Assembly (NCBI GenBank): GCA_963575745.1
Contig: CAUYUJ010015508.1
Span: 47,501-111,500, forward strand
Length of the DNA stretch: 64,000 nucleotides
Direction of reading: 5' to 3'
Source of the DNA: Prorocentrum cordatum
Taxonomy: Eukaryota; Sar; Dinophyceae; Prorocentrales; Prorocentraceae
The stretch's first letter is position 1, and each line of letters begins with the position of its first letter. Positions 1-9,525 of this stretch are shown piece after piece. The notes below the pieces were generated by a model. That model made no database searches and was not told the origin of the DNA. It saw only the letters and a list, made by a program, of their open reading frames with translations. Position numbers and translations under genes: made by a program.

Positions 1-616
1 AGAGAGATCGGACACGCTAACGGGATTCCCCTCGACAGCCGGCTACTGCGGTAGCCGAGGCCGCCATCGCATTATTGGCGGTGGTGCGCACCTTTTAAAG
101 TACGGGGGGTGTTGAACAACCACACCCCGGCGCAAAGCGACTGAAGCAACTGACGAGGTGCTGAGCAGGCGATGCGCCAAGTCTCTCGGCGCCCTGCGGG
201 GAAAAGGGCCCAGGTCGGCGAAGCCCCGTTTGGCGGCCAGGGGACAAGGGCTTGGCCGCTGAGCGGTTTGCGAACGACAGGGCGTCCCCCGCCACCGCAG
301 CCAGGTCCCGATGACGCGTGGCCACGCTGGCAATCGGGCTGGCAAGAAGTGGGGCCTTCGGCCTTGATGGAGGCCCTATGCGGGTGTAAGATCAAGTATT
401 TCACAGTGGGCGGTGAAACACGCGTGGCAGACATGTTGGTGCCAGTGAGCGCGAGGGTGCGCGCGGCCGGTGTAGGGCGGCCTCAACGGCGGAGAGTGCG
501 ACGGGCGTCAGCACCGTTGCAGCTGTGAGCGCGGCTCACGCAGTGGGGGGCGGCGCCCTGGTGAGGCGAGGAAACGGAGCGACCGACGGAGCGCGGCCGT
601 CGGAGATGGTAAATTA

Positions 617-867
617 GTCGGCCTGCTGTGGAGTCGAAGCGCGTGCGCGCTGGGCGGTCGGGCTGCAGAGTCGGACGGCCGTGGAGTCGCCCTGGCGGTG
701 CCGCGACGGCTGTACGACTGAGGTCGGTACGCCAACAGCGTGACCACCGGCCGTTGCAGTGGCGCGGGGCTGTTCGCGGTCGTACATCGTCGCGGCGGCA
801 TGCGGGGCGGCGTCGAGCACGACCGGCTCGAGGCCAACCTCGTTGTTTACATTCCCGTCGCCACCCT
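617..867. repeat. Direct duplication of ~250 bp, copy 1 (partner 1012-1263)
   Basis: The segment is nearly identical to 1012-1263, about 395 bp downstream in the same orientation. Shared landmarks in order are GTGGAGTCG, GAGTCGCCCTGGCGGT, CCACCGGCCGTTGCA, TTCGCGGTCGTACATCGTCG and AACCTCGTTGTTTACAT. Differences are scattered substitutions and a few small indels. Sequence diverges right after the shared CCCGTCGCCACC. On the minus strand both copies encode a similar peptide stretch containing NNEVGLE and VVLDAAPHAAATMYD, so the unit may be a duplicated exon-containing fragment. Confidence 0.85.
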
Positions 868-1011
868 CCTGCGAGCGGCACCCCCGCCGTGACGACACCG
901 TAGAAGAAGCGTTTGCTGTGGAGTCGGACTGTGGGTGGTCGGACAGCGGAGTCGGCCGGTTATGGGTTCGGACTGTGGAGTCGGACTGGTGGGGAGTCCT
1001 GGGTGTGTAGT

Positions 1012-1263
1012 CAGTCTGCTGCGGAGTCGGACAGTGTGCGCACTGGGCAGTCGGGCTGTGGAGTCGGACGGCCGTAGAGTCGCCCTGGCGGTACCGCGAC
1101 GGCTGGTCGTACTGCTGAGGTCGGTGCGCCAACAGCGTTACCACCGGCCGTTGCACTGTCGCGGGGCTGTTCGCGGTCGTACATCGTCGCGGCGGCATGC
1201 GGGGCGGCGTCGAGCACGACCTGCTCGAGGCCAACCTCGTTGTTTACATCCCCGTCGCCACCT
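1012..1263. repeat. Direct duplication of ~250 bp, copy 2 (partner 617-867)
   Basis: This is the second copy of the duplication described at 617-867. On the minus strand it is read as NNEVGLEQVVLDAAPHAAA followed by TMYDREQPRDSATAGG. Copy 1 reads NNEVGLEPVVLDAAPHAAA and DREQPRATATAGG. A GC-rich third codon position and conservation of the reading frame between copies suggest, without proving, that the peptide was once coding. No known family is recognised. Confidence 0.85.
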
Positions 1264-1544
1264 TCCTCCTCGTCCTTCCTCCTTTGCGTGGGCCCAAGCG
1301 TGGGTCGGCAGGGGGAGGAGGAAGAGGAGGGGGGGTGGCTGGGCGCTTCGGGGATGGCAGGGAGGGGGCCCGAGGCGGTCGGCCAGGAGGCCGCGGGAAA
1401 GCTGCTGCGGAAGACTTTACACGGGCGCACCGCGGCTGGCCTGGATAGATGTTGCGTCAGTTTTTGGCGCGCTGCTCGACAGGGTGAGCTGGGCGGGGGC
1501 TCCCTCCTCCCTCCTCCCTCCTCCCGCAGGGGCGTGCAGCAGGG

Positions 1545-1704
1545 TGCCCTGGCCAAGAGTAGAGATGATGTCAGCGCGGCCAGCGTGGTCCTCGTCGCCA
1601 CGGGCGGGGAGTGTCGACCAGAAGCCGACCACGTCGGAGAGGCGCGCGAAGACCGCGAGGCCATCGGCGAGCTGGGCGGCGACGCGTTCGCTGGAGACGT
1701 CCAT
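1545..1704 (-). CDS. Candidate first exon, unidentified protein
   Basis: Read leftward from an ATG at 1704-1702, the minus strand gives an opening MDVSSERVAAQLADG, then LAVFARLSDVVGFWS and GRADIISTLGQGTLL. About 85% of codons end in G or C, mostly C, as expected for coding sequence in a GC-rich protist, and the peptide is not low-complexity. In the sense direction a CT-rich microsatellite (1705-1865) lies just upstream of the ATG. The exon end near 1545 is a guess: the frame runs into GGA-rich repeat there. Caution: on the plus strand a pyrimidine tract and CAG at about 1501-1528 look like a splice acceptor and the opposite frame is also open, so the strand could be wrong. No function can be assigned. 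Confidence 0.3.
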
Positions 1705-1865
1705 TGAGAGCGAGAGAGAGGGAGATAGACACACATAGAGAAACAACAAACGCCATGAGAGAGAGGGGGAAACAGAGAGAGAGAGAGAGAGTCAAGGCAA
1801 TGAGAGAGAGTGGGGAAGGGAGAGAGAGAGAGAGAGAGAGAAACAAAAAAGAGAGAGAGAGAGCA
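1705..1865. repeat. (GA)n-rich microsatellite
   Basis: The stretch is imperfect GA repeats, interrupted by short unique stretches and AAACAA blocks. On the minus strand it is a CT tract directly preceding the exon candidate at 1545-1704. Confidence 0.9.
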
Positions 1866-2104
1866 TGTTGGCAAGGAACGCTCACACGCATCCCACCCCC
1901 TTAACAGGATTCTTGGGGGTGGGGTGCTCCTGCGCGCGTTCGCAATGCTCGTGTCCCAACCCTGATCATACCTGCTTCGGCTGCGCCCGAGATTCAGTTC
2001 ACCCCATACACCGCCGCCCTGAAACGGGAAACGTGACGCGAACTGCCCCGCCGCGGACGTCTGCCTGAGCGACTGTGGGCGCCAGGGTCTCGCTCCGAGT
2101 TTGA

Positions 2105-2480
2105 AATATCGCGCGGGTGTTGCGCATACATATATATATATATGTGTATATATATATATATGTATATATATATGTCTATATATATATATGTGGTCGCCCC
2201 CCAAAGATCATGCATTGTATCTTGAATCGTATTCACGTTCATCATTTTCTGATTCATCCTTCCCTTCTCGTCTTCCGTCCTCCCCCTTCTCCAAACACAA
2301 TTCCTCCTCCTCCTCCTCGCCCATCCTCTTCTTCGCCCATCCTCCTCCTCCACCTCCTCATTATCATTTCCGCTTCCTCCTCGTAGTAATACAAAAACAA
2401 GAATACTGAGTGTTTGGCGCTCTCGATGCAAGGAAACGCTGTGTATGTTTGGTATACCTGGTTCTTTTTTGTCTAGGATG
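2105..2480 (+). repeat. Left inverted arm of a ~6.2-kb composite structure
   Basis: This arm starts with (TA)n (about 2125-2195), followed by GGTCGCCCCCCAAAGATCAT, TATCTTGAATCGTATTC, a CCTCC-rich stretch with TCCAAACACAATTCCTCC, then GTGTTTGGCG and ATGCAAGG. The reverse complement of 8030-8335 shows the same landmarks in the same order: GTGCCCCCCGAGATCAT, TATCTTGAATCGTATTC, TCCAAACACAATTCCTCC, TGTTTGGCGCCCTCGATG. I judge the two arms to be more than 80% identical by eye. They face each other across about 5.5 kb and both end outward in (TA)n, which resembles long terminal inverted repeats. No transposase is visible between them. Confidence 0.75.
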
Positions 2481-3940
2481 CAACGACGCACTGTGTATTT
2501 GTTGTTATGTTGGCTGTTTTGGTTTTGGATGTTCAAGTGTTCCCCGCGGCCTCCCCCCCAGCACCTCCTCCTTTCCTTTGCTCCCCCTTGCTGCATAGCA
2601 AGAAAACCAGACATACGCAGTGCTTGGCGCCCTCGGTGCAAGGACGCGCTGTGTATGTTTTGTGTTTCTGGTTTTGATCTAGGATGCAAGGAAACATTGA
2701 GTATGTTTCGTTATTTTGGCTTTCTGGGTTTTGGAAGATCAAGTGCTCCCCGCGGCCTCCCCCCCAGCACCTCCTCCTTTCGTTTCCTCCTCTGCGTTGT
2801 AGAGCAAGAAAACCAAAAATACACAGTGTTTGGCGCCCTCAATGCAAGGAAATGCTGTGTATATTTGGTTGTTCTGGCAGTTTGGGTCTAGGATGCCAGG
2901 AAACACGGTGTATGTGTTGTGGTTTTGTTTCTTTGGCTTTTGGAAGGTGAAGTGCTCCCCGCGGCCTGCCCCCAGCACTTCCTCCTCTTCATCCGGAGTT
3001 CCGACCCCCCCCCAAAAAAAACAAAATAAGCAAACATATGAGTGCTTCCTTGCACCGGAGGCGCCAAACACTCTGTATGGTTTGTTTTCTTGCTTTGCAG
3101 CAAGGAGGAGGAAAGGAAAGGAGGAGGTGCTGGGGGGAGGCCGCGGGGAACACTTGAGCTTTTGGAAGCTCAAGTGTTCCCCCCAAACAAAAAAACGAAA
3201 ATACACTGTGTCCGCTTGCTTCCTAAAGAAAAAACAACAAAAGAAACACAGCGCGTCCTTACACCGAGGGCGCCAAACACTGCGTATGTTTGGTTTTCAG
3301 GAAGAGGAAAGGAAAGGAGGAGGTGTACGGGGGGAGGCTGCGGGGAGCACTTGAGCTTCCGAAGCCCAGAAAACCAAAATAAGCAAAAATACACTGTTCC
3401 CTTGCATCCTAAACCAAAAAAACAGAAACACCAAAAATACACAGCGCGTCCTTACACCGAGGGCGCCAAACACTGTGTATGTTTGGTTTCCTTGCTATGC
3501 AACAAGGAGGAAGAAAGGACCGGGAGGCCGCGGGGAGCACTTGCGCTTCCAAAACCCCCCAAAACAGTTTCCCTTGCATCCTAGACCCAAAAAACACAAC
3601 AAAAACAAACGTTTTCTTGCACCGAGGGCGCCAAACACTGTGTATGGTTGGTTTCCTTGCTATGCAACAAGGAGGAGGAAAGGAAAGGAGGAGGTGCTGG
3701 GGGGGAGGCCGCGAGAAGTACTTGAGCTTCCAAAACCAACGAAAAAACTGATTCCTTGCACCGTAGATCAAAAATACCAGAAACACCAAAAATACACAGC
3801 GTGTCTTTGCACCGAGGGCGCCAAGCACTGTGTATGTTTGGTTCCTTGCTATGCACCAAAGAAGAGCAAAGAAAAGGAGGAGGTGTTGGGGGGGAGGCCG
3901 CGGGGAAACCTTGGAGCTTCCCCCCCAACAAAAAAAATAT
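2480..3940. repeat. ~200-bp tandem units that flip orientation near 3.0 kb
   Basis: Three units in one orientation are marked by CCCCGCGGCCTCCCCCC at about 2543, 2748 and 2955. Five units in the opposite orientation are marked by GGGAGGCCGCGGGGA or variants at about 3135, 3333, 3520, 3705 and 3893. Each unit also carries GGCGCC next to a TGCAAGG-type motif and a GGAGGAGGAAAGG purine stretch. The flip lies between about 2990 and 3120. Long ORFs here are artefacts of the repeat. Confidence 0.8.
3145..3182. other. Perfect 17-bp hairpin with TTGG loop
   Basis: GGGGAACACTTGAGCTT at 3145-3161 is followed by TTGG at 3162-3165 and the exact reverse complement at 3166-3182. It lies in the inverted half of the ~200-bp array, at the end of a unit, and can be read as a head-to-head join of two unit ends. 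It could extrude as a cruciform or fold in RNA. No function is claimed. Confidence 0.85.
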
Positions 3941-5747
3941 ATCCTGGCGAAGGACCCAACCATATGCAATCGTGAATACTGCAATTGTGGATACCTTCTC
4001 GGTGGAGCCCCCATACGGGGCCACGAAACGTACGAGGGGTGTGCCGACATGGGTGTGCGGGACGCATGCGGGCACACCCACTAGGGCCTTCGGTGGAGCT
4101 CCCTATGCGGCCACGAAACGTCTGAGGGAGTTGACGAAATGGGTGTGGCTGACGCATGCGGGCGCGGGCACTGGGGCCTTCGGTGGAGCTCCCCATGGGA
4201 CCACGAAACGTTTGAGGGGTGTGCCGACATGGGTGTGGTTGACGCATGCGGGCGCGGGCACTGGGGCCGAGGGGTGTGCCGAAATGGGTGTGCGGGACGC
4301 ATGCGGGCACACCCACTGGGACCTTCGGCGGAGCTCCCTATGGGGCCACGGAACGCGTGAGGGGCGTGCCGAAATGGGTGTGGTGACGCATGCGGGCGCG
4401 GGCACTGGGGCCTTCGGTGGAGCTCCCTATGGGGCCACGAAACGTGTGAGGGGTGTGCCGAAATGGGTGTGGGACGCATGCGGGCGCGGGCACTGGGGCC
4501 TTCGGTGGAGCTCCCTGGGGCCACGAAACGTGCGAGGGGTGTGTCGAAATGGGTGTGCCTGCGCATGCGGGTGTGACGCACTGCGGCTGGGGCGGTGCTC
4601 TGCTAGGAGCTCCCTATGGAGCCACGAAACGTGTGAGGGGTGTGCCGAAATGGGTGTGGGTGACGCATGCGGGCGCGGGCACTGGGGCCTTCGGTGGAGC
4701 TCCCTATGGAGCCACGAAACGTGTGAGGGGTGTGCCGAAATGGGTGTGGGTGACGCATGCGGGCGCGGGCACTGGGGCCTTCGGTGGGGCTCCCTATGGA
4801 GCCACGAAACGTGTGAGGGGTGTGCCGAAATGGGTGTGGGTGACGCATGCGGGCGCGGGCACTGGGGCCTTCGGTGGAGCTCCCTATGGAGCCACGAAAC
4901 GTGTGAGGGGTGTGCCGAAATGGGTGGGTGACGCATGCGGGCGCGGGCACTGGGGCCTTCGGCGGAGCTCCCTATGGGAGCCACGAAACGTGCGGGTGTG
5001 CCGAAATGGGTGTGGGTGACGCATGCGGGCGCGGGCACTGGGGCCTTCGGTGGAGCTCCCTATGGAGCCACGAAACGTGTGAGGGGTGTGCCGAAATGGG
5101 TGTGGGTGACGCATGCGGGCGCGGGCACTGGGGCCTTCGGTGGAGCTCCCTATGGGGCCACGAAACGTGTGAGGGGTGTGCCGAAAATGGGTGTGGGTGA
5201 CGCATGCGGGCGCGGGCACTGGGGCCTTCGGTGGAGCTCCCTATGGAACCACGAAGCGTGTGAGGGGTGTGCCGAAATGGGTGTGGGTGACGCATGCGGG
5301 CGCGGGCACTGGGGCCTTCGGTGGAGCTCCCTATGGAGCCACGAAACGTGTGAGGGGTGTGCCGAAATGGGTGTGGGTGACGCATGCGGGCGCGGGCACT
5401 GGGGCCTTCGGTGGAGCTCCCTATGGAGCCACGAAACGTGTGAGGGGTGTGCCGAAATGGGTGTGGGTGACGCATGCGGGCGCGGGCACTGGGGCCTTCG
5501 GTGGAGCTCCTATGGGGCTACGAAACGCTGTACTGGGTGGGTGAAACGCAGGGCAGAGGGGGAGGAGGGAGGAGGAGGGGGAGGAGAGGAGGAGAGGAGA
5601 GGAGAGGAGAGGAGAGGAGAGGAGAGGAGAGGAGAGGAGAGGAGAGGAGAGGAGAGGAGAGGAGAGGAGAGGAGAGGAGAGGAGAGGAACGCGGGGCACC
5701 GTCTCTTCAAAACGAGGACCCAACACCACAGGATGGTTTGGAAATTA
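3941..5747 (+). repeat. Higher-order block H1: leader, 90-bp satellite, GGAGA tract, tail
   Basis: Block order: a leader with GCGAAGGACCCAACCAT (about 3946-4003); roughly 17 satellite units (about 4003-5528), some with deletions; a purine tract of GGAGA pentamers (about 5556-5688); and a tail reading GGGGCACCGTCTCTTC then GAGGACCCAACACCACAGG (5690-5734). The 90-bp unit contains ACGCATGCGG, GGGGCCTTCGGTGGAGCTCC, GGAGCCACGAAACGTGTG and GTGCCGAAATGGGTGTGG. Because 90 is divisible by 3, four of the six frames stay open over long stretches. I do not call these ORFs genes. Confidence 0.9.
5556..5688. repeat. GGAGA pentanucleotide tract of H1
   Basis: GGAGA pentamers with an irregular GGAGG start. 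The tract separates the satellite array from the block tail. Purine-only strands of this length can adopt triplex structures. Confidence 0.95.
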
Positions 5748-5748
5748 G

Positions 5749-8028
5749 CCTGACGAAGGACCCAACCATGTGCAGGTGTGAATACCGCAGTTGACACTAC
5801 CTATTTCGGTGGGGCTCCCTACAGGGCCAAGAAACGTGTGAAGGGGATGGGTGTGCGGGGCGCGTGCGGGCGGCAGCACTGGGGCCTTCGGTGGAGCTCC
5901 CTATGGGGCCACGAAACGTGTGAGGGAGTTGACGAAATGGGTGTGGCTGACGCATGCGGGCGCTGGCACTGGGGCCTTCGGTGGGGCTCCCTATGGGACC
6001 ACGAAAACGTTTGAGGGGGTGGCGAAATGGGTGTGCGCTGGCGCATGCGGGCGCTGGGGCACTGGGGCCTTCGGTGGAGCTCCCTATGCAGCCACGAAAC
6101 GTGTGAGGTGTGTGCCGAAATGGGTGTGGGTGACGCATGCGGGCGCTGGCACTGGCGCCTTCGGCGGAGCTCCCTATGGGGCCACGAAACGTGTGAGGGG
6201 TGTGCCGAAATGGGTGTGGGTGACGCATGCGGGCGCGGGCACTGGGGCCTTCGGTGGAGATCCCTATGGAGCCACGAAACGTGTGAGGGGTGTGCCGAAT
6301 TGGGTGTGGGTGACGCATGCGGGCGCGGGCACTGGGGCCTTCGGTGGAGCTCCCTATGGGGCCACGAAACGTGTGAGGGGTGTGCCGGAATGGGTGTGGG
6401 TGACGCATGCGGGCGCGGGCAATGGGGCCTTCGGTGGAGCTCCCCATGGAGCCACGGAAAATAGTGAGGAGCGTGCCAAATGGGTTGTGGGTGACCGCAG
6501 TTTTGCGGGCGCGCGGCAATGGGGACTTCGGTGGAGCTCCCTATGGAGCCACGAGACGTTGTGATGTGGGGTGTGCCGAAATGTTGTATGGCTGGAGCAG
6601 CGAGGCGCGGCCACTGGGACCTTCGTTGGAGCTCCCTATGGAGCCACGGAACGCGTGAGGGGCGTGCCGAAATGTGTGTGGCTGACGCATGCGGGCGCGG
6701 GCACTGGGGCCTTCGGAGGAGCTCCCTATGGGGCCACGAAACGTGTGAGGGGTGTGCCGAAATGGGTGCGGTGGGCGCATGGGAGCGCAGCCACTGGGGC
6801 CTTCGGTGGAGCTCCCTATGGGGCCACGAAACGTGTGAGGGGTCTGCCGAAATCTGTGCGGCGGGCGCATGGGAGCGCAGCCACTGGGGCCTTCGGTGGA
6901 GTTTCCCTATGGAGCCACGAAAAACGTGCGAGGGTGTTGCCCGAAATGTGTGTGGCCTGCACGCATGCGGGCTCGGGCATGGGGCCTTCGTCGAGCCTCC
7001 ATCCTATGGAGCCAAAAAACGTGCGAGGGGGTGCCGACGATTTGGGTGTGCTGGAAGCAAATTGCGGGCGCGGCACTGGGGCCTCCCCCCCCCGGTGGAG
7101 CTCCCTATGGAGCCACGAAACGTGTGAGGGGTGTTCCGAATTGAGTGTGGCTGCCGCATGCGGGCGCGGGCACTGGGGCCGGGCGGCGGCACTGGGGCCT
7201 TCGGTGGAGCTCCCTATGGAGCCACGAAACGTGTGAGGGGTGTGCCGAAATGGGTGTGGGGACGCATGCGGGCGCGGGCACTGGGGCCTTCGGTGGAGCT
7301 CCCTATGGAGCCACGAAACGTGTGAGGGGTGTGCCGAAATGGGTGTGGGTGACGCATGCGGGCGCGGGCACTGGGGCCTTCGGTGGAGCTCCCTATGGAG
7401 CCACGAAACGTGTGAGGGGTGTGCCGAAATGGGTGTGGGTGACGCATGCGGGCGCGGGCACTGGGGCCTTCGGTGGAGCTCCCTATGGAGCCACGAAACG
7501 TGTGAGGGGTGTGCCGAAATGGGTGTGGGTGACGCATGCGGGCGCGGGCACTGGGGCCTTCGGTGGAGCTCCCTATGGAGCCACGAAACGTGTGAGGGGT
7601 GTGCCGAAATGGGTGTGGGTGACGCATGCGGGCGCGGGCACTGGGGCCTTCGGTGGAGCTCCCTATGGAGCCACGAAACGTGTGAGGGGTGTGCCGAAAT
7701 GGGTGTGGGTGACGCATGCGGGCGCGGGCACTGGGGCCTTCGGTGGAGCTCCCTATGGAGCCACGAAACGTGTGAGGGGTGTGCCGAAATGGGTGTGGGT
7801 GACGCATGCGGGCGCGGGCACTGGGGCCTTCGGTGGAGCTCCCTATGGAGCCACGAAACGGTGTACTGGGTGGGTGAGAAGGAGAGGAGGGGAGGAGGGA
7901 GGAGAGGAGGAGGAGGAGGAGGAGAGGAGAGGAGAGGAGAGGAGAGGAGAGGAGAGGAGAGGAGAGGAGAGGAACGCGGGGCACCGTCTCTTCAAAACGA
8001 GGACCCAACACCACAAGATGGTTGGGAA
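5749..8028 (+). repeat. Higher-order block H2: leader, 90-bp satellite, GGAGA tract, tail
   Basis: The leader TGACGAAGGACCCAACCATG begins at 5751. About 22 satellite units follow (5805-7860). Those at 6440-7200 are strongly diverged, while those at 7270-7860 are nearly identical with an exact 90-bp period (ACGCATGCGG recurs every 90 bases). The GGAGA tract is about 7890-7973 and the tail 7973-8028. The freshly homogenised right end beside decayed units suggests recent local expansion or gene conversion from that end. Confidence 0.9.
7890..7973. repeat. GGAGA pentanucleotide tract of H2
   Basis: It has the same position and composition as the tract in H1, preceded by irregular GGAGG and GGA units. 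Confidence 0.95.
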
Positions 8029-8029
8029 A

Positions 8030-8335
8030 AAACGTGATTCCTTGCACCGTCGACAAACAGGAAAACCAAAAATGCACAGCTTTTCCTTACATCGAGGGCG
8101 CCAAACACCCTGTATGTTTGTTTTTGTGTTACTACAAAGAGGAGGAAACGGAAAGGAGCATGAGGAGGAGGAGGAGGATGGGCGAGGAGGAGGAGGAGGA
8201 ATTGTGTTTGGAGAAGGGGGAGGACGGTAGAAGAGAAGGGAAGGATGAATAAGAAGATGACGAACGCGAATACGATTCAAGATAAAATGTATGATCTCGG
8301 GGGGCACCCATACATATATATATATATATACACAT
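8030..8335 (-). repeat. Right inverted arm of the 2.1-8.3 kb composite structure
   Basis: This is the reverse-complement counterpart of 2105-2480 and carries the same landmarks in inverted order, ending in (TA)n. It begins immediately after the H2 tail, so H1 and H2 both lie inside the arms while H3 lies outside. Confidence 0.75.
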
Positions 8336-8452
8336 ATGTATATGTGTATATATATGTCGACATGCAAATATACATATATATATAGAGAGAGAGAGAACTA
8401 CATATATATACAAATACATATATATATATACATATGTGTATGTGTGTGTGTG
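8308..8452. repeat. TA/TG-rich microsatellite
   Basis: Compound (TA)n, (GA)n and (TG)n repeats end directly at the left terminus of the small TIR element at 8453. Confidence 0.9.
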
Positions 8453-9125
8453 TGTCGGCGGTGCCCGGTGCGGAGCGAACTCCCCCTCAGGAATCGCTCG
8501 TCCTGGGGGGTTCGTGCTGGCCGCACCGCTGGTGCAGGCAGGTACGAAACCCCCCGGGATGCACGAAGCCCCCCGGGGCCGGTGCTCCCGGGTGCGAAAC
8601 CCCCCGGGACGCCCCGCCGGTGCGCCCCAGTGCGAACCACCCCGGGATGACCAGAGCGCGGGGCAGCGCCCGGGCAGAGCGTGCGAGCGTCCAGCGGCGG
8701 CGTCGGCGGCGGCGTCGGCGGCGGCGACGACGGCATCCAGAGATCCCTGGAGGCCCCCGCAGCCCCAGAAGCTTCCCGGAAGTAGTCCCTGGACCATCTA
8801 TGTCGTATCCGTCCGTCGATCCGTCCATACATACGCACCTCCATTCATACATCTAGTCCTCCCTCCCACCCCACGCCCACGCCCCAAAGACCCATCCCCC
8901 TCGCTCCCACGCAGCCCACCCCCGCCCCCACAGCAGCCCCCCCCACTCCCACAGGAGCCCCCCGCCCCACTATAGTCCACAGGGGGGGGGCGCCGGTGCG
9001 CCCAGTACAAAATCCCCCGGGGGGGAAGAGGGAGAGGGGGGGTTCCAGGTCGTGGGCGGCACCCGGTGCGCCCTGCACGAAACGGGAAGGAGGGGGGGGG
9101 GTTGTGCCACGGGACACCGCCGACA
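8453..9125. mobile_element. 673-bp element with ~15-bp terminal inverted repeats
   Basis: The left end is TGTCGGCGGTGCCC at 8453 and the right end is GGGACACCGCCGACA finishing at 9125. The reverse complement of the right end is TGTCGGCGGTGTCCC, so the ends agree apart from one base. A TG/TA microsatellite abuts the left end and (CATA)n abuts the right end. The interior is very GC-rich and carries degenerate repeats built on CGGTGCGCCC and CGAAACCCCCCGGG at both sides (8530-8660 and 8985-9090). No ORF looks coding. The form fits a non-autonomous DNA transposon (MITE-like) inserted in, or seeding, a simple repeat. This is inference from shape alone. Confidence 0.6.
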
Positions 9126-9185
9126 TACATACATACATACATACATACATACATACATACATACATACATACATACATACATACA

Positions 9186-9218
<33 letters not shown>

Positions 9219-9290
9219 TATGTATAAATTATGTATGTGTGAATATATATATCTATATATATATATGTGTGTGTGTGTATGTATTAGAAC
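9122..9290. repeat. (CATA)n tetranucleotide array with TA/TG tail
   Basis: About 23 copies of CATA run to about 9213, followed by (TA)n and (TG)n to about 9284. Confidence 0.95.
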
Positions 9291-9525
9291 GTGCGTGCGC
9301 GTGGCGCGCGCGTCACGCCCTGCGCGGTGGCGCAAGCGAATCACTGCGGCAGCGGAGTGTGATTTTCGCGCTGGGGTCGGCGCGCGGCGGCATGCGGCTC
9401 CCCCAATCGACTGGGCGGCGCTCGCGCGCGCCAGGGGGGGGGGGGCCTGGCACCGCTCGGACGTGTGCATGCTTCCTTCGGCGAGGACCATCGAGGAGCA
9501 TCCTTGATCATTTAGAAAAAAAATT
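9290..9525. repeat. GC-rich spacer with a dispersed repeat also at 20.99 kb
   Basis: CTCGGACGTGTGCAT and GACCATCGAGGAGCATCC at 9456-9505 recur almost exactly at about 20990-21040 (CTCGGACGTGTGCAT, AACCATCGAGGAACATCC). The rest is GC-rich with no coding sign. Confidence 0.6.

Noticed and set aside
4003-5528. Regular 90-bp array considered as a CRISPR array
   Set aside because: The whole unit repeats with no unique spacers, and no cas-like gene or prokaryotic signature is present.
4003-7860. Long ORFs on both strands (up to about 390 codons) with 30-residue repeats such as ACGRGHWGLRW and THAGAGTGAFGG
   Set aside because: They exist because the satellite period is 90 bp, a multiple of 3; four frames are open at once and unit indels shift them without selection for one frame.
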